NCBI GenBank assembly: GCA_015179125.1
Contig: WHVA01000045.1
Coordinates: 248,001 to 312,000, forward strand
Source of the DNA: Gautieria morchelliformis
Taxonomy: Eukaryota > Basidiomycota > Agaricomycetes > Gomphales > Gomphaceae
Direction of reading: 5' to 3'
Length of the DNA: 64,000 nt
Shown here: piece by piece, positions 10,721 through 22,278 of the stretch
How positions within the stretch are numbered: the first letter of the stretch is position 1
Layout of the letters: every line of letters begins with the position of its first letter
Position numbers and translations under genes: made by a program
The notes under the pieces: model-generated
Told to the model about the DNA's origin: nothing
The model's database searches: none
The model's input: only the letters and a program-made list of their open reading frames with translations

Positions 10721-11375
10721 ACTTGGAGAGTAACTGACACACAGGAAAGCAAGGGAAAGAGTGTACTGGAATGTCTCTCAACATGTCCATCAAACCAGAG
10801 AAAGAGAGATAGCAAGGTGAGAAGGAATGAGGAGGACGGATTGGGAGTTGGAGGAGAGACTGCAAGGTGAGGAGGAAAGAGAAGGACAAATAGGGAACCC
10901 AGTAGTACTGGAGAAAGAGTGACAGGGAGGCAAGGAAGAATGAGGATGACAAGAACTGCGCTGCACAAAGCGCAAGGATGATACCCTTGCCAACAAAGGC
11001 ACAAACACACTAGGCATCGTTGACAGAGCTCAAGAGGAGATAGAGAAGGAAAGGATCAATTGAACAAATGACCAGGGGACTGTACATGCATCTTACATTG
11101 GGCTATGTCCAAATTGAATTCAAAAAGAAAAAGATTGAGGAATCCATCAATCCACAAGCATGACAGGAAGAAAAATGTCCTTATAAACGGTATGCATGCT
11201 GAATCCTTCCCATGATTAATTTCACCAAGAGTACATCCTACCTCTGGGTGGCTGCATAGACAAAAGCCTAATATGCCTTATATTCTTATATTCGTGTAGT
11301 AGAGTGGCAAGGTGGGGCCTTCACATGGTATGATACCTGTACTGTATGACAACTGACATCCTCAACCAAGGGCCA
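10721..11375. other. no recognisable gene
   Basis: Purine-rich sequence with GAGGA/GGAGA runs. The minus-strand frames are leucine/serine-rich artefacts of that composition. Confidence 0.45.
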
Positions 11376-12010
11376 TGTCAGGGGACACCCTGTTTTCCAG
11401 TTCCAACACTACCCTGAGTTCTGCTTCCATTTCAGATTCTGCTTATGAAAACATTCCTGCTTCTGGAAGCACTTCCTCCAGCTCCATTTGCTTCACCAGT
11501 TCCACTCCATTTTCCAACTTCCACTTTTGGAACAGTGTTGGAAGTCAAGTGGCTCAACATCTAGGGTTGATAAAGGGTCAAGGAGGCCAGGGGGATGCAG
11601 GGTTGATGGCGAGTGCTGGGTGTTGGCCCGGGCTTGCTGGAATTGGGGGTCCTTAGACTTTTCTCTTTGGATTTCCCCTTGTCAGTTGTGTGATCACACC
11701 GGTGACACCAGCCTCTAGTATGAACTTGAGCAGTGACAGTGGATGTTTTTGCATGCCCTCTGCTCTCACTTTTGGCTTGTGGCTTGTGGCTTTTGTTGTC
11801 ACAAGCGCACAATGCAGTGTAGTCTACTATGGTCTAGTCAACCTGCCACCACTGCACAAGGAGTTCCTGTGTCAACGTCTGCGTGAAGAGTGTCTACTTA
11901 CCTTTTCCATTTCTACGTCACTTTGCCCCCACCTCCGTTCCTGAAGTCTCTCTCTCTCTTATCCCCTGAAACACACATTTAGACACCTTAGTATAGTTTT
12001 TCGGTAGGGG
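11376..12010 (+). repeat. possible diverged solo LTR of the old gypsy family
   Basis: Begins TGTCAGGGGACACC, and near 11650 contains CCTTAGACTTTTCTCTTTGG followed by CCCCTTGTCAGT, matching the inner LTR motif of 2151-2680 and 10288-10720. The intervening sequence is only weakly similar, no TSD was found, and the right end is a guess. Confidence 0.4.
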
Positions 12011-12674
12011 AGTTAGTACACTCATAGATACAGTGTACCATAAGTGCCAGGCACTTCAAGCACTATAATTGAATTTCTTTCTCTCTTTCTCCCGTCCTGA
12101 ACTAAACATAAGTACGTCAGAAAGGAGCAAAGGTCTCAAAAAACGAGGGAGGGAAAAATTTTAAATGCAGCAGACCAAGAGTAGTCTGAATCGAGTTTCG
12201 CCCATCGCTTCCGGTTGCAAATCGGAAAACGATGAAGCGAGCCGCGAAGTGCACTGAAGAACGATACACCCAAAAGCCGGAATATCGCCCAGTCTCCGTG
12301 ATGTGTCCCAAACCCAATCCAGTGAACAACCTCACTCTAAGGACAAGGAGATCAAAGGATGTGCCAAAGGCAAGATAAGGACGAGTGGATTTCTGGTGCA
12401 TCGCTCGACGAATAAATCGTCGGACCCAGTTAGAGCCAGTTATGTAAAGGCGACTAGAATACTCAGATCTGCAGACCTTGGCCCGCTCGCAGAAGATGGA
12501 TGTGCTCAAAAGAGACGTCCTACATAGTGCTGTGCGAGCATCACGGCTTTTGGACTGCTGCGTTGTGGTGAAAAGAGAGATAAAATACTTTTAGTAATTT
12601 ATGTAGAAATTTTGTATTTAGGCCAACTAGCTGAGCATCCGAAGGTCTTAAGTAGGCATCGTGTGCGTGTATAT
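12011..12674. other. transition from repeat island to gene island; no gene called
   Basis: A 130-codon frame on the minus strand (12117-12509) has no recognisable domain and no clear splice context, so I do not call it. Confidence 0.4.
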
Positions 12675-14447
12675 TTATAGCTTCTCTAAGCGCGTGCAGA
12701 CCCAGCCCTCCGTGCTGGGGACGAGCACCACCCTGCCCGCCCCCGCCCTCGCCCCCCGATACCGCTCCGTCAACACATCCCGGATGTCCCCCACACACAC
12801 CCCGCGCCCCGCCCCCAGTATGTCGCTCTCCCCCACGTAGCTCGTCTCCCCCGTGTCCAGCCCGGCGAGCGCCGCCATCCGGTTGTAGATCACGTTCTCC
12901 GCCTCCACCTCCGCCTTCTTCTTCCCCGCGCTCGTTAGCATCAGCTTCGCCCGCAGCCGACGCTCCGCGTCCTCCCGCACCCACTGCTCCACCCGCCCGC
13001 GCCCGCGCCCCGGCCCCGGCCCGCCCGCCCCGGGCATCTGCTTCATTGTGCACGACTGCAGCTTCATCCTGTGCACAGACGAGGTCTGGGAGGCGCGTGG
13101 ACAGCTCTCGGGTATGAACAGCGAGATCCGCGGCGTGGGCAGGATCGTCTTCTTGTCCGTGAACCAGCGCTCCCCGAGCGACGGGACCGCAACCACGGTT
13201 GTCGGCGCCCGTCGCTTTCCGCTTGCGCCCGCGCCCGCGCCCTCGGAACACCCGCCCAGGTCCAGCGCCGGCACGTCCGATGAGCTCTCGGGTGTGATCG
13301 GGAGCACCATCGGTGACCCGAGCGATTCGTCGTCGTCGTCGTAGTCTGACCACCGTTTCGCCAGCACAACTGGCGACCTGAACGGGTCTCTCGTGTCGTG
13401 TCCGTTCGCTGCCTCCGGCCCGCGTGGCGTCTGCGGGGGAGTCTGCGGGGGAGACGGCGGCACCTCCACACGCCGCGCAACCCACTCCAGCTGCCTCACA
13501 TCGCTCGGATTCTCCATGTCGAACACGAACTGCTCTAGCCTAGTCCCGTCCTCAGCGCTGCGCGAAGACCGAGTGCCGCGTGCAAGCTCACCTCGTAATG
13601 TCGTTGCGGAATATGCCATAGCACGTCCGGAGCACGACACACGTGTCCCTGATCGCGATGCACGCCAGCTTGTCGCCGCACTCCATGCACGCCGCCAGGA
13701 TCGGGTACCACACCATCAGCCCCAGCGCGCCCCATGTTGTGTCGGTAAACGCCCCTTTCCGGCCGTGCTTCACGGGTTCAGCAAACCGGAACATGGTGAT
13801 TTTCCCCTCTCCGTCCCCGCCTGGCGGGCTGTTCTCCTCCAACGGCTCCTCCCGGGCCTCCAAAAGAAATTTGTTGATAGGGATATACGACGCCGTGCCC
13901 ATCGCTACAGACAACGACGGGAGGGCACGCTGCCCATGCCGAGGTGATATAGCCGCTGGGCATGGCAGATCCGGTTCGGGTAGCTTTCCCGGCCCATCGC
14001 CTGTCGCAGACTCGTGAACGCCTTCAGGAAGCTATACGAACGTGTGAGTAAGGAACGTGCGCGCGGCGGATGGAGCGCACCTCTGTGCTGGGTGGGCCAG
14101 CAGTTTTCCGCGGATATTGAGCATCTGGAAGTCGCGAGCATGCATCGCCTGGTCGTGCAGCTGCTCTACCTGGAGTGTGGACGGCGGGTGAGCGATGGGT
14201 ATACGATCGTGGCGCGACGACGTACCGTGCGTGCATCGAGCTCATCGCGCAGGCGATGCGCTCGCTCCTCAGCTGCCTTCTCTTCACTCGCCCTGTCGAT
14301 CGTCTTCGCAAGCTGTGCGTGAGACGAGTCAGTGCCACACAGCGCAACACGTCGAGCCTGAGGGGGACAGACCTTTTTCTTCTGTGCGGCCCGCTTCTTC
14401 TTCTGGCTTTTGGACAACTTGGCCAGAATCTCGCCCTGTTCACTCAT
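12675..14447 (-). CDS. GC-rich multi-exon protein of unknown function
   Basis: A minus-strand gene assembled from splice sites. It starts MSEQGEILAKLSKSQKKKRA at 14447. Inferred introns include about 60 bases (GTCTGT…CGCACAG), GTATAC…CTCCAG, GTGCGC…GTATAG, and a 53-base intron with GTGAGC…GACTAG near 13545-13597. The pieces read KTIDRASEEKAAEERAHRL, EQLHDQAMHARDFQMLNI, QSFLKAFTSLRQAMGRESY, then a Cys-containing hydrophobic stretch (MVWYPILAACMECGDKLACI), then a long Pro/Ser-rich tail with a RSPVVLAKRWSDYDDDDES motif, ending TRLEKL at 12675. The N-terminal half looks helical or coiled-coil. I do not recognise the family. One junction (near 13910-13970) has no clean GT-AG solution, so the exon chain is incomplete. 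GC content is far above that of the flanks. Confidence 0.55.
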
Positions 14448-16788
14448 CGCATTCGCTTGAAAGTTGTGAACAGCGGGGGCGGGGGCCAAGTTGCGCAACG
14501 ACGAGCGAGGGAGGACACACGGCTGATGACAAAGAAGGGGGCGTTGTTCACGTATAGGCGCCGGTCGGCAGTTGACTCAGTCAACTTTCATTACATTTGC
14601 TGACGCTGCGGAAAGGCTTCTGTCACGCTTCACGGCGGCAGGCTAAATAGGCAGCTATCCTAGGCACCACGGTGAGCAACCTGCACAACATCGCCTATAT
14701 CAGGATGTCGCTCAGCACGACGCCTCTGCGCATGCCACACACAGCTCTTTTTTGAAATTGGTGCCTCTCTGTGTGCTGCGAGTGGCACGAGGCCAGACCA
14801 TGTGCAGATTTGATATACCATCTCGATAAACAGGACGTGCTCTCAAGTCAAATATCTCCTAACCCCACACACGGGCAAAAAAATTGGGTCCGAGCTACCG
14901 CACCGTCCCGCCTCTCTCCAAGGCTCAGGGCCCAGGTATCTAGATATGACTAGGACTTGTCGAGCCTCCTAGTCAATCTGAGTAAGAAGACGCCTGCATA
15001 TGTACTGGCTCGTCGGATTATGGATATCGTCGGCGCGTCGGCGCATCGCGCATCGTATCGCGATGTGCGAGAAGCCGCCAAAACCCAATGTGCATTTGAC
15101 GTGCAGTGTGGCTGTGTATCACTCTGGCTGAAACACCGTGACCAAGCTTGTCTCGTGGATGCTACGCAACGTTCGCTGGAATCCCCAGGGTGCTCAGCTT
15201 GCAAGTTGTGTTTCTCTCAGGCTCCTCTCTCTCGCGGAATTGCTCTCGCGATCCTACAGATCGGATACTTCCCAGAACGATGGCGCACCTGGAGAACCAT
15301 AGTCCTCGCCGTGATGCATGTGTATGATGGACCTCACTGCTGTTCAAGTTAACCCTGTGCTCCGAGTCTGCAGCCGAAGTCCTGCGCAAGAAACGTATGC
15401 ATGCTCCGAGTCTCGGGCCCCCTTACCACGGAGGGCACGCAAGAGCGACCTCGGATCGGCTCGTACCCTTGTTTTCTGATCACCGTACACAGGGATCTAC
15501 GGGTTTAGGGATTCAGGGTGCTCAGCGCTCAACATTAAAATGTCACCGAATCTGTCCGCTTAGGAAGAGACAGGAGGTGCAACTAAGATCCGAACAAGAT
15601 GGTTGATGGTATAGTCCGACAACCCTTGGTCACTGCTACACGTGCCTTGAATAGCCGTACGGGTCTTTGACTCGAGCATACGTCATAACTATATGCAATG
15701 GGGACACCAAATTGCAAAAAGGAAGCACGAGGTGAAGCCTCGACTCACACAATATCATATAATTTCCTATAGGAAACGCCGACGAGCCGGCGAGAGAAGT
15801 GGTTGTCATTGTTCATTCGCGTCGTGTTGTCCTCGTCGTATCTTCTCGACTTAAAAAGGAGGGTCCGGTCGGACGCTCCAAATCTGGCCGTGTTCCGAGG
15901 GGGCGGCGCGGACCCGAGGACCGGGGAGTCGGAATGTGCGCGTGCGACGTGGGTCCCTGGGCTTTGGACCTTTCAATGGGTGAGCTCTGGATTAGCGCGA
16001 AGCGTGATTCAGATTCAGATGCACCGCCGTAGCTTATGGCACAAGCCGCGAGAACTGTAGGGAAATGTCCAAGTTTTTTTTTATGTTCTACGCCGTCAGG
16101 AGTACTAATGACAAATAATATTGGCAATGTGGCATGGGACTGGTGAATTAACTGGCCTACTAAAACTATTCCGGATTTTTCTCAGGCTCAAGAACTACGT
16201 AGCTGACGATCTTACATTGGCACTCTCTTATGTGGCTATCATGTGCCACGGCTAGCTTCAATTACATGTAAACTACGAATTACTGTAGCTTAAAGCTTGA
16301 AGCTTGAAGCTTGAAGACTCGAGTGCAGTGCAAAAAATCGTGCTTCCTTTATTTTGAGCATCTCCATCCTTCAGAAAATTAGGGCACATATATTATATAT
16401 CGGAACGTATATATAAGGACAAGACGTGAATATTGAATGTTCGTATACAGACGCAAGAAAGACTGGAGAGGGAACTGGTGCGTGCATACAACGTCATACA
16501 TGGCGACAAATCCGAATCTAGGCAAAGATAAGATACGAAACCGAAACGGTATGTAGGTGACGAAGCATATTGTAAAATCTTCCGATGGAGGGGAAAATGG
16601 ATTACGAAACACAACAGTCCATCATCAAATACAAAGAACCGTCGGATCTTTATTTCTTCGACAAGGGAATGTCCACGTGCAGATGTCCTATCATGAAGAG
16701 CGGTTAGCTGACGGGACGAGCCACATTGCTTGCAAACTTAAAACTGCGCGGTGTCAACAACATACCTTTCATAAGGCGAAGATGCTGT
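14448..16788. other. intergenic, no gene recognised
   Basis: Over 2 kb of short overlapping frames without motifs. It contains a heptamer microsatellite (listed) and AT-rich TATATA stretches near 16390-16415. Confidence 0.45.
16291..16316. repeat. heptamer microsatellite (GCTTGAA)n
   Basis: AGCTTGA-type units repeat about three and a half times in a row. Likely slippage-generated. Confidence 0.7.
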
Positions 16789-17480
16789 TCAATCGAGCCA
16801 CAGATCAGTGCTGCAAGGCCCATCACTTTCCCGGGACCATGTAAGCCACGCTTCGTACGAGAGCTCATCGTCCACAATGCCAGGGTAGACTTTACTGGAG
16901 AGGACAATGCCGTCGGCCTCGCGACCCGTCTTTGTCGCCAACGCAGTTACTAGTTCGTCCCATGGGGGCACGGTGGGGAACTGAAAGAGATAGGCTGGTT
17001 CATGCTGGTTTCCGTGCTGAGATATATACACGTCGAAGCCGAACAGATCCTGTAGGTAAGAGATTAGGACGGTAGTTGTGAATGCAAGGGGTGACACACG
17101 TGACTACCGGAACAATCTCAAGTTCGGAGCTAGCGACATGGTGTCGATGCTGCTGCTCGATAAGTTGGCATCCGAGAGGGGTGCTTCTCGTTCGGACTGC
17201 TCAAAAGACGAGGCAGACGGGGAGTCGAATTCTTCTTCTAACCCACCAGACGTATGGGGCGCTTCGATGGGGGAAATATATGAGTGGGCTGGAGCTCGAA
17301 CGAACAAGTCTGAGCTGTCGGCGGGGACAGGCATCTGTCTCGTATTGGTATCTGGCAGGATAGGGATGCCTGTAGCCTCTGAGGTACGGAGCTTCAGCTT
17401 AGCGAGGCAGGAGCGTATAGAATTCTTCAAGTGGGTGAAAGTCAACATGAATACCAACGTCGCAAAGGAGAGGGTGAAGG
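16789..17480 (-). CDS. unknown protein, probable membrane anchor plus cytosolic part
   Basis: Two minus-strand pieces look like real coding sequence. The upstream piece (about 17480-17110) reads PFTLSFATLVFMLTFTHL, a likely membrane segment, followed by a basic stretch and a Ser/acidic-rich linker ending SSSSIDTMSLAPNLRLF. The downstream piece (about 17075-16789) reads DLFGFDVYISQHGNQHEPAY and PPWDELVTALATKTGREADG, ending STDLWLD. A GTAGTC…CTACAG intron of ~56 bases lies between them, but it does not join the frames exactly, so the true junction is unsettled. I do not recognise the family. More 5' exons probably exist up to about 17730. Confidence 0.4.
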
Positions 17481-17596
17481 GTCAGAAGACAAGAGGATGA
17501 TTCTCTGTACGTCTATGCCACAGTATAAATGGCAGCCTCGATTTTCGGAAGTTGTAGACATAAGCCGTACTCGAGACATGTCGCGGACAGGCGGCG

Positions 17597-17669
17597 AGTC
17601 CGAATGCGGTCCCGAGACCATCGCCATCTTACTTGGAACTGGGCCTGGTCTCGGGACCGCATTCGGACT
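17597..17669. repeat. perfect 24-bp inverted repeat (hairpin, 25-base loop)
   Basis: The arm 17597-17620 (AGTCCGAATGCGGTCCCGAG, then ACCA) is exactly complementary to 17646-17669. The arms are GC-rich and would form a stable stem in DNA or in RNA from either strand. It lies at the upstream end of the unknown minus-strand gene, possibly in its 5' region. Confidence 0.85.
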
Positions 17670-17739
17670 TGAAGGGGAAGCATACGTATCGATCAGTGAG
17701 GTAAGTCTTATTCCACAAGTTATAACCATATGGTGAGAG

Positions 17740-18582
17740 TCAAGACGGGAGTTGTTGAGCGTCTATGGGCGGTAGATGCTGGTTGGTACAGCCAGGCAGT
17801 TCGTTCGTATTTTCAGGTCACAGGTCCAGGCGCAACGGTTGGGGTGTCCTAGAATGTCTCGGGTTCATGATGGGACTGTCATCTATGAAATGAGATTAGT
17901 CAATCCGTCTGTGTCAACTTTGAGTTAAGTACTGTAGTCCATCATGGACCATCTCCATGCCTTGAGTCATGATTCAACACATTGCGTCCCTTAACTATTT
18001 CCTGACGACAGACAAGAGCGTTTGTTTGATGGATGGAAGTTCTTTTCAATGCACAAGCCTATTTATCCTGTCTCCGACAAGATATCACAGGTGCCCACAT
18101 TTTCGTGTGTAGCTCGCTTCCTCTACCATAGACATCGTCATTCGCCATGCCTCGTGTTCGCTTGCCAACACCCAACCCCTCTCGATTTTTTTTTCTGCCA
18201 ATCATCTCAAATCCAAGACATGACTCCAGCCACACCAAATGTACTTGATGGAAAATCCTTGGGGTGCATGGGGAAATAAATCTAATTGTACGTGCAACCA
18301 TGCAGGTTCGAGCGTGACGTATAATATAATACAAGTGGTCGATTCTAAGATACTAGCAGTTTCTATTGCGGCATTCTATCCCGCCCTATAGCTATTCCTA
18401 ATAGAGATGCTGCGGTACATGTGATAAGACAGAGCAGGGGTGTAGAGCAATAAAAAAGACATCCTGGATATATTAATATGTGCGACGCATGGGGTGCGGA
18501 GGATAAGACCGATGGCGCCTGCGCGAGCGACGAGAGAGCCGGGGTACAACTGGAACAATCATGGGGCTCATCGGTCAGCGTG
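17740..18582. other. intergenic, no gene recognised
   Basis: Only short unsupported frames. It probably contains the 3' untranslated region of the minus-strand stress-protein gene at its right end. Confidence 0.4.
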
Positions 18583-19806
18583 TCATCGTCGTCTGAAGGC
18601 TCCCTTCAACGACCGAGGCAGGGGGGGATGCGCTGCTGTGGGCGCGCTCCAGTCTGCCGAGTCAGGTTTGTCAAACTCAACCGTGAGTGAAAGTTTGACT
18701 CACCCATCGAAATGAGTCCCCCGCTTGGGATCAGCCCGGCGTTTTTGCATGCCTTTGCGCACCTTGCTTTCAGGGCTGTCGGGAACAAGCATAACGGCGG
18801 TCAAGCTCTATAGTACGATGGAGGATAAGTCAGGCAGCGTACCGTACGACAATGACGGGGACGGGGGATCTGCTGACACAATATCTTGTTGAAGCGCGGT
18901 AAGGCCAAACACGGGCTGCTTGACGACTTTGCCACCTACCTGGATATACTTCCGACACCCGGTGCCCCAAACGCGGCTCCCCACTGCTGCAATACCGTTC
19001 GTCCTCTGGTACCAACCACCAGGGAATCCGGTCGATACAAAGCGATCAATCGTTCGATTGACGCCGTTATCTTACCGCCAACAAACTCGACGATGATTGA
19101 CACCTTCTCATAGTGCATTCATATTATTGCGATTGAGAGTGTGGGTGATGTGCGTACCATGCGTCCGGGCTCTACTTCGTCGTTCTTTTCTCGAATCCAC
19201 TTCATCAGCTCCCGTGCTTCCTCACGTCGCTGTTCGTGCATCTGCTTATCTGCTTTGGGAGAGGGAAAGGGTTATCATAGTTTGGATGCATTAGGAGTCC
19301 ACACACCCAAATCCTCGCCGTCAAAGCCTCGAAAGACGATTAACTCGTCACCTTCCTCTATAAGTGATTCCATGACCCAATCCAGAGCATGGCTCCCACT
19401 CTCGTCGCCACTGGCGGCGCATAGGTATGACCGTGTACTTCGTGTCCGCTTATAACCTTCAGATTTCACCTAAACATACAATGCTTAGTACACGGCCGTA
19501 ACTGTATCTGTAAGGTCATGTGACCGCACTCACTTGCAAGGTATAGGAGAACAGCGTGGCGTCGGTCGGGTTTTGAAACGTGTCGAAGCCGACTTTAGAC
19601 GTATACCCGTTCTGACTCAGGCCTGTCGGGGAGCGAGGAAAGAAGTCAGAGTTACTGGTAAGAACTGGAGAGCCTTCGGTATCTGGAGGTGTTCCATTAT
19701 TAAAGGGGGTGGACGGTCGGGAAGATTTGAGCGCGGGTCTCAATGGCGGAGGCTGTGTAGAGGACGAGTTGGATAATGAAGGTGGTCTGTTGCATTTCGA
19801 AGCCAT
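18583..19806 (-). CDS. universal stress protein (UspA family)
   Basis: Six exons by eye. The N-terminal exon 19806-19534 is Pro/Ser-rich and ends FSYTLQ. Exon 2 starts at 19469 with the Usp strand-helix start CAASGDESGSHALDWVMESL and EGDELIVFRGFDGED. Exon 3 reads REEARELMKWIREKNDE. Exon 4 reads VSIIVEFVGGKITASIERLI, ALYRPDSLVVGTRGRT. Then SRSPVPVIVVR and a basic tail PESKVRKGMQKRRADPKRG, ending near 18583. The VVGTRGR and SPVPVIVVR pieces are the family's nucleotide-binding and final-strand motifs. Fungal members of this type have a long disordered N-terminus. They bind ATP and are linked to stress tolerance, but the exact role is unknown. The last exon (WSAPTAAHPPLPRSLKG) is the least certain. 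Confidence 0.88.
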
Positions 19807-19995
19807 GCTAAGGATCTAATATATTGGGACTGGAACAGGAATCAATAACATTGACATTGCCGAACGGCTAGCTGGTGTATAAGCTGAGCCCCTTACCGTA
19901 AGTTTGTGTTAGAGCCCGGGTGTGGCGGTAAAGTGCGGGCTTTGAAAATTATGAAAGGTACCCTTACTTCGGCCTCCGCTCGAAGTCGGCGCCAC

Positions 19996-20447
19996 ATGTT
20001 GGTTTCGCCCAGACTGCGAGCTATCCGTCTATACAAGGAGCTCCATAGGATCGGAAGAGACTACCCTGATCCGTCGTGAGTAGACTTCTCCAATTCAAAA
20101 CTGTAGGAATTTTTTAGGCCAGTCGGACGCCACGTCGGCAGGTACAACTTTCATGGCAAGTTAAGGCGTGCATTTGAGAGTGAGTACGAGGTAGACGGAA
20201 TAGGAAGATACGAATAATGGCGTTGCTGCTTACCCTCTAGAGAACAGGCACCTCACCTCAGAGGCGGACATCGAGAAAGCCTTTGCTTTAGGAGAGTATA
20301 TCAAAAAGGGTATGCTCATATTATATGGTGAATTTCGTACATGTTGATCATGCGTGCGTCCTCCATGCAGAGACGCTGACCCTATACTCCCTCGCAAAAT
20401 ACCGTCATCTGCGGCGTGCCTATCCTCCAATGGACCGGTCTCATTAA
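19996..20447 (+). CDS. ETFRF1: LYR-motif protein, ETFRF1/LYRM5-like (87 aa, four exons)
   Basis: Exons 19996-20075, 20142-20179, 20241-20309 and 20371-20447 join with consensus GT-AG sites and intact phase to an 87-residue protein. It starts MLVSPRLRAIRLYKELHRIG, continues RDYPDPSYNFHGKLRRAFEK, and ends KYRHLRRAYPPMDRSH. The L-Y-K/R motif near residue 12, the RDYP box and the tail K-x-LxxLYxLxKYRxxxxxY match the ETFRF1 (LYRM5) family, whose human member is about 90 residues. LYR proteins work in mitochondria with acyl carrier protein; ETFRF1 acts on electron-transfer flavoprotein. No exon is long enough to stand out alone. It is divergent from the stress-protein gene, about 190 bases away, so the two may share a promoter. 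Confidence 0.85.
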
Positions 20448-20867
20448 TTTCACATCGCCCGTAAAGTGTGTACTACGTCACCACAAGCGCGGACACGTGT
20501 TTGTACGAATAATAGCAGTCTCGTGCCAAACCAGCAGCAGGGAGTAGCTCGATTGCAATGATATGGTATGCTGGTGTGGGTTAGGCGATTCGAAAATACC
20601 TGTATCATATCACTCCAACATGTATCCATCGCCTTACTACCAGACAAAATAGATTATAAAAAAAAATCCAACCCTCATTTTGTTTCCATAGGATCTTGCA
20701 GAAGCTGAGCAGTTCATATCATCCCTTTCATGGTTTCACGCATATCCTGCCAAGAGGGTCACTGTAATTATTTGTATGCAGTGTCGTAAGTGAAGCAACA
20801 AGCACATGCATTTTCATGAGTAGACATGAGAAGGGCCTTTTAGTCTGCCGTCAAACTGGAGAGAGCA

Positions 20868-22066
20868 TTACATTAAAGTAGCAGTGGCGGTACTGACAGC
20901 GCTAGACACTGCCCCAGGACCCTCACCACCTAACGGGTCTTTACCTCCAATCGCCTCTACGACATAATAGCTAAAGAAAAGAACTTTGAAGGTTAGAGCG
21001 AGAGCTGCGTGAAGAATGACGAGGATGATAACAAGTAGTCGCGTCGCTTTTTGTTCAGCCTGCCAGACTAGGACGTGAGTGGGATGGCTAAAAGTAAGAT
21101 CGGTAAGAGATGGCGTACCGAAGCGAGAATAGGATATATATTTGCTACGAGGAAGTAGCCAGAGAACAAAAACGCTACCCCTACGAGTGACCAACGCAGT
21201 ATTGGCACCGGGATAACACAGAGTATCTGGAGCGTCACGGATTTATGAACAAGTGGAAGAACAGGTAGTACGCTCAACATACCGAGACAGGAATCCACAC
21301 GAACTGACCGTATCCAAACACCGCCACCGCCTCCACAGGGCTCCATTCGCCCACCCCGAGATACCTCAACACAACCCACAAGATAATTGGGATGCCGAGG
21401 CCATAAGTGTACACCAGAGTAACCGCAATGGAAAGCAACTGGAAGTCGTACGTAATTGGAGCGCTTGAAAGATAGGATGATATCGAAGATGCGAGCGAAG
21501 AGAACACAAAAAGGGAAAAAATAAGAGTTGTAAGGGTCCAGAACGGACCGTATAGATCCACGGATGGCGTGAGATGTGTTGTGAGGTATGACGATGACGT
21601 AGGCAGTAAAGTGGTATAACACCGCGTCAAGACCTAGCAAAAGGTCAAGTGGAGGGCTAAGGGAAGAGGTTGCTTAAACCCACCATCTTAGTGTCAACAT
21701 CAAAGTATTTCTGATAGTATTCGATGGTCCAGAACCCTGAGGAAGAGGTCGCCGGCTGTTCACCGTAATACCCTGCTGCGCCGATGAATATCCGCGGGTA
21801 TATACACCGTGTGGACTCACTCCTACTAGATACAGCGGGATTCTGTGCACTAGAGTTTCCTTGTGCCCCCACATCTTCTCCTAGAAATGCTGGAACGTAA
21901 CTTAACTTGCAAGCGTCATGGTAGGTAGCGAGGGACGCTCACACTTGAATTCGAGACCTTCTGGGCCACTCTCTAACCGCTGTCCCCAAAACAGAGGGCA
22001 ATGAGTAATTCTCTTTTATGATAGCGGGTGTCTTACATCGTCTGGCTCTATAGGTTGGTATGCCAT
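20868..22066 (-). CDS. Yip1-domain Golgi membrane protein, YIPF1/YIPF2-like
   Basis: Exons start with MAYQPIEPDD (22066-22037), then 21979-21943, then 21889-21684, which ends with the family hallmark SGFWTIEYYQKYFDVDTKM, then 21633 onward. The later exons give DLYGPFWTLTTLIFSLFVFS, VTLVYTYGLGIPIILWVVLR, VFGYGQFVWIPVSV, then PVPILRWSLVGVAFLFSGYF, ending at 20868. Five hydrophobic segments follow a soluble N-terminus, as in Yip1 family proteins, and the YFDVDT plus DLYGPFW motifs point to the YIPF1/2 (Yip5-type) branch. These proteins sit in the Golgi/endosome and bind Rab GTPases. The phase is exact across exons 1-4. The internal boundaries near 21150-21290 are less certain. Confidence 0.88.
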
Positions 22067-22278
22067 GAAGTGTCACTGGCGTCTTTACAGCCCCGCTCAC
22101 GTGATCAGCCTGCGCTGTCTTTCATCGTCAATGTCCCACTGATTTATTGTATGGCATCTTATACTATGTCTCGACGACGCGATCAAGACTCAAAGGTAAT
22201 CTCCTAGTAATGATCGTTGGCGCATAACTTAAAAGTTGAGTAGTTGTTTGCCTGTTAATGGCGCATGCGACAGCAACC

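Noticed and set aside
12541..13485. 314-codon Gly/Ala/Arg-rich minus-strand ORF
   Set aside because: Shadow frame caused by high GC. The splice-supported frame (ending at 12675) gives a more protein-like sequence and joins upstream exons in phase.
15799..16127. Overlapping ORFs of 77-104 codons on both strands
   Set aside because: No domain, no splice context and no conserved-looking stretch.
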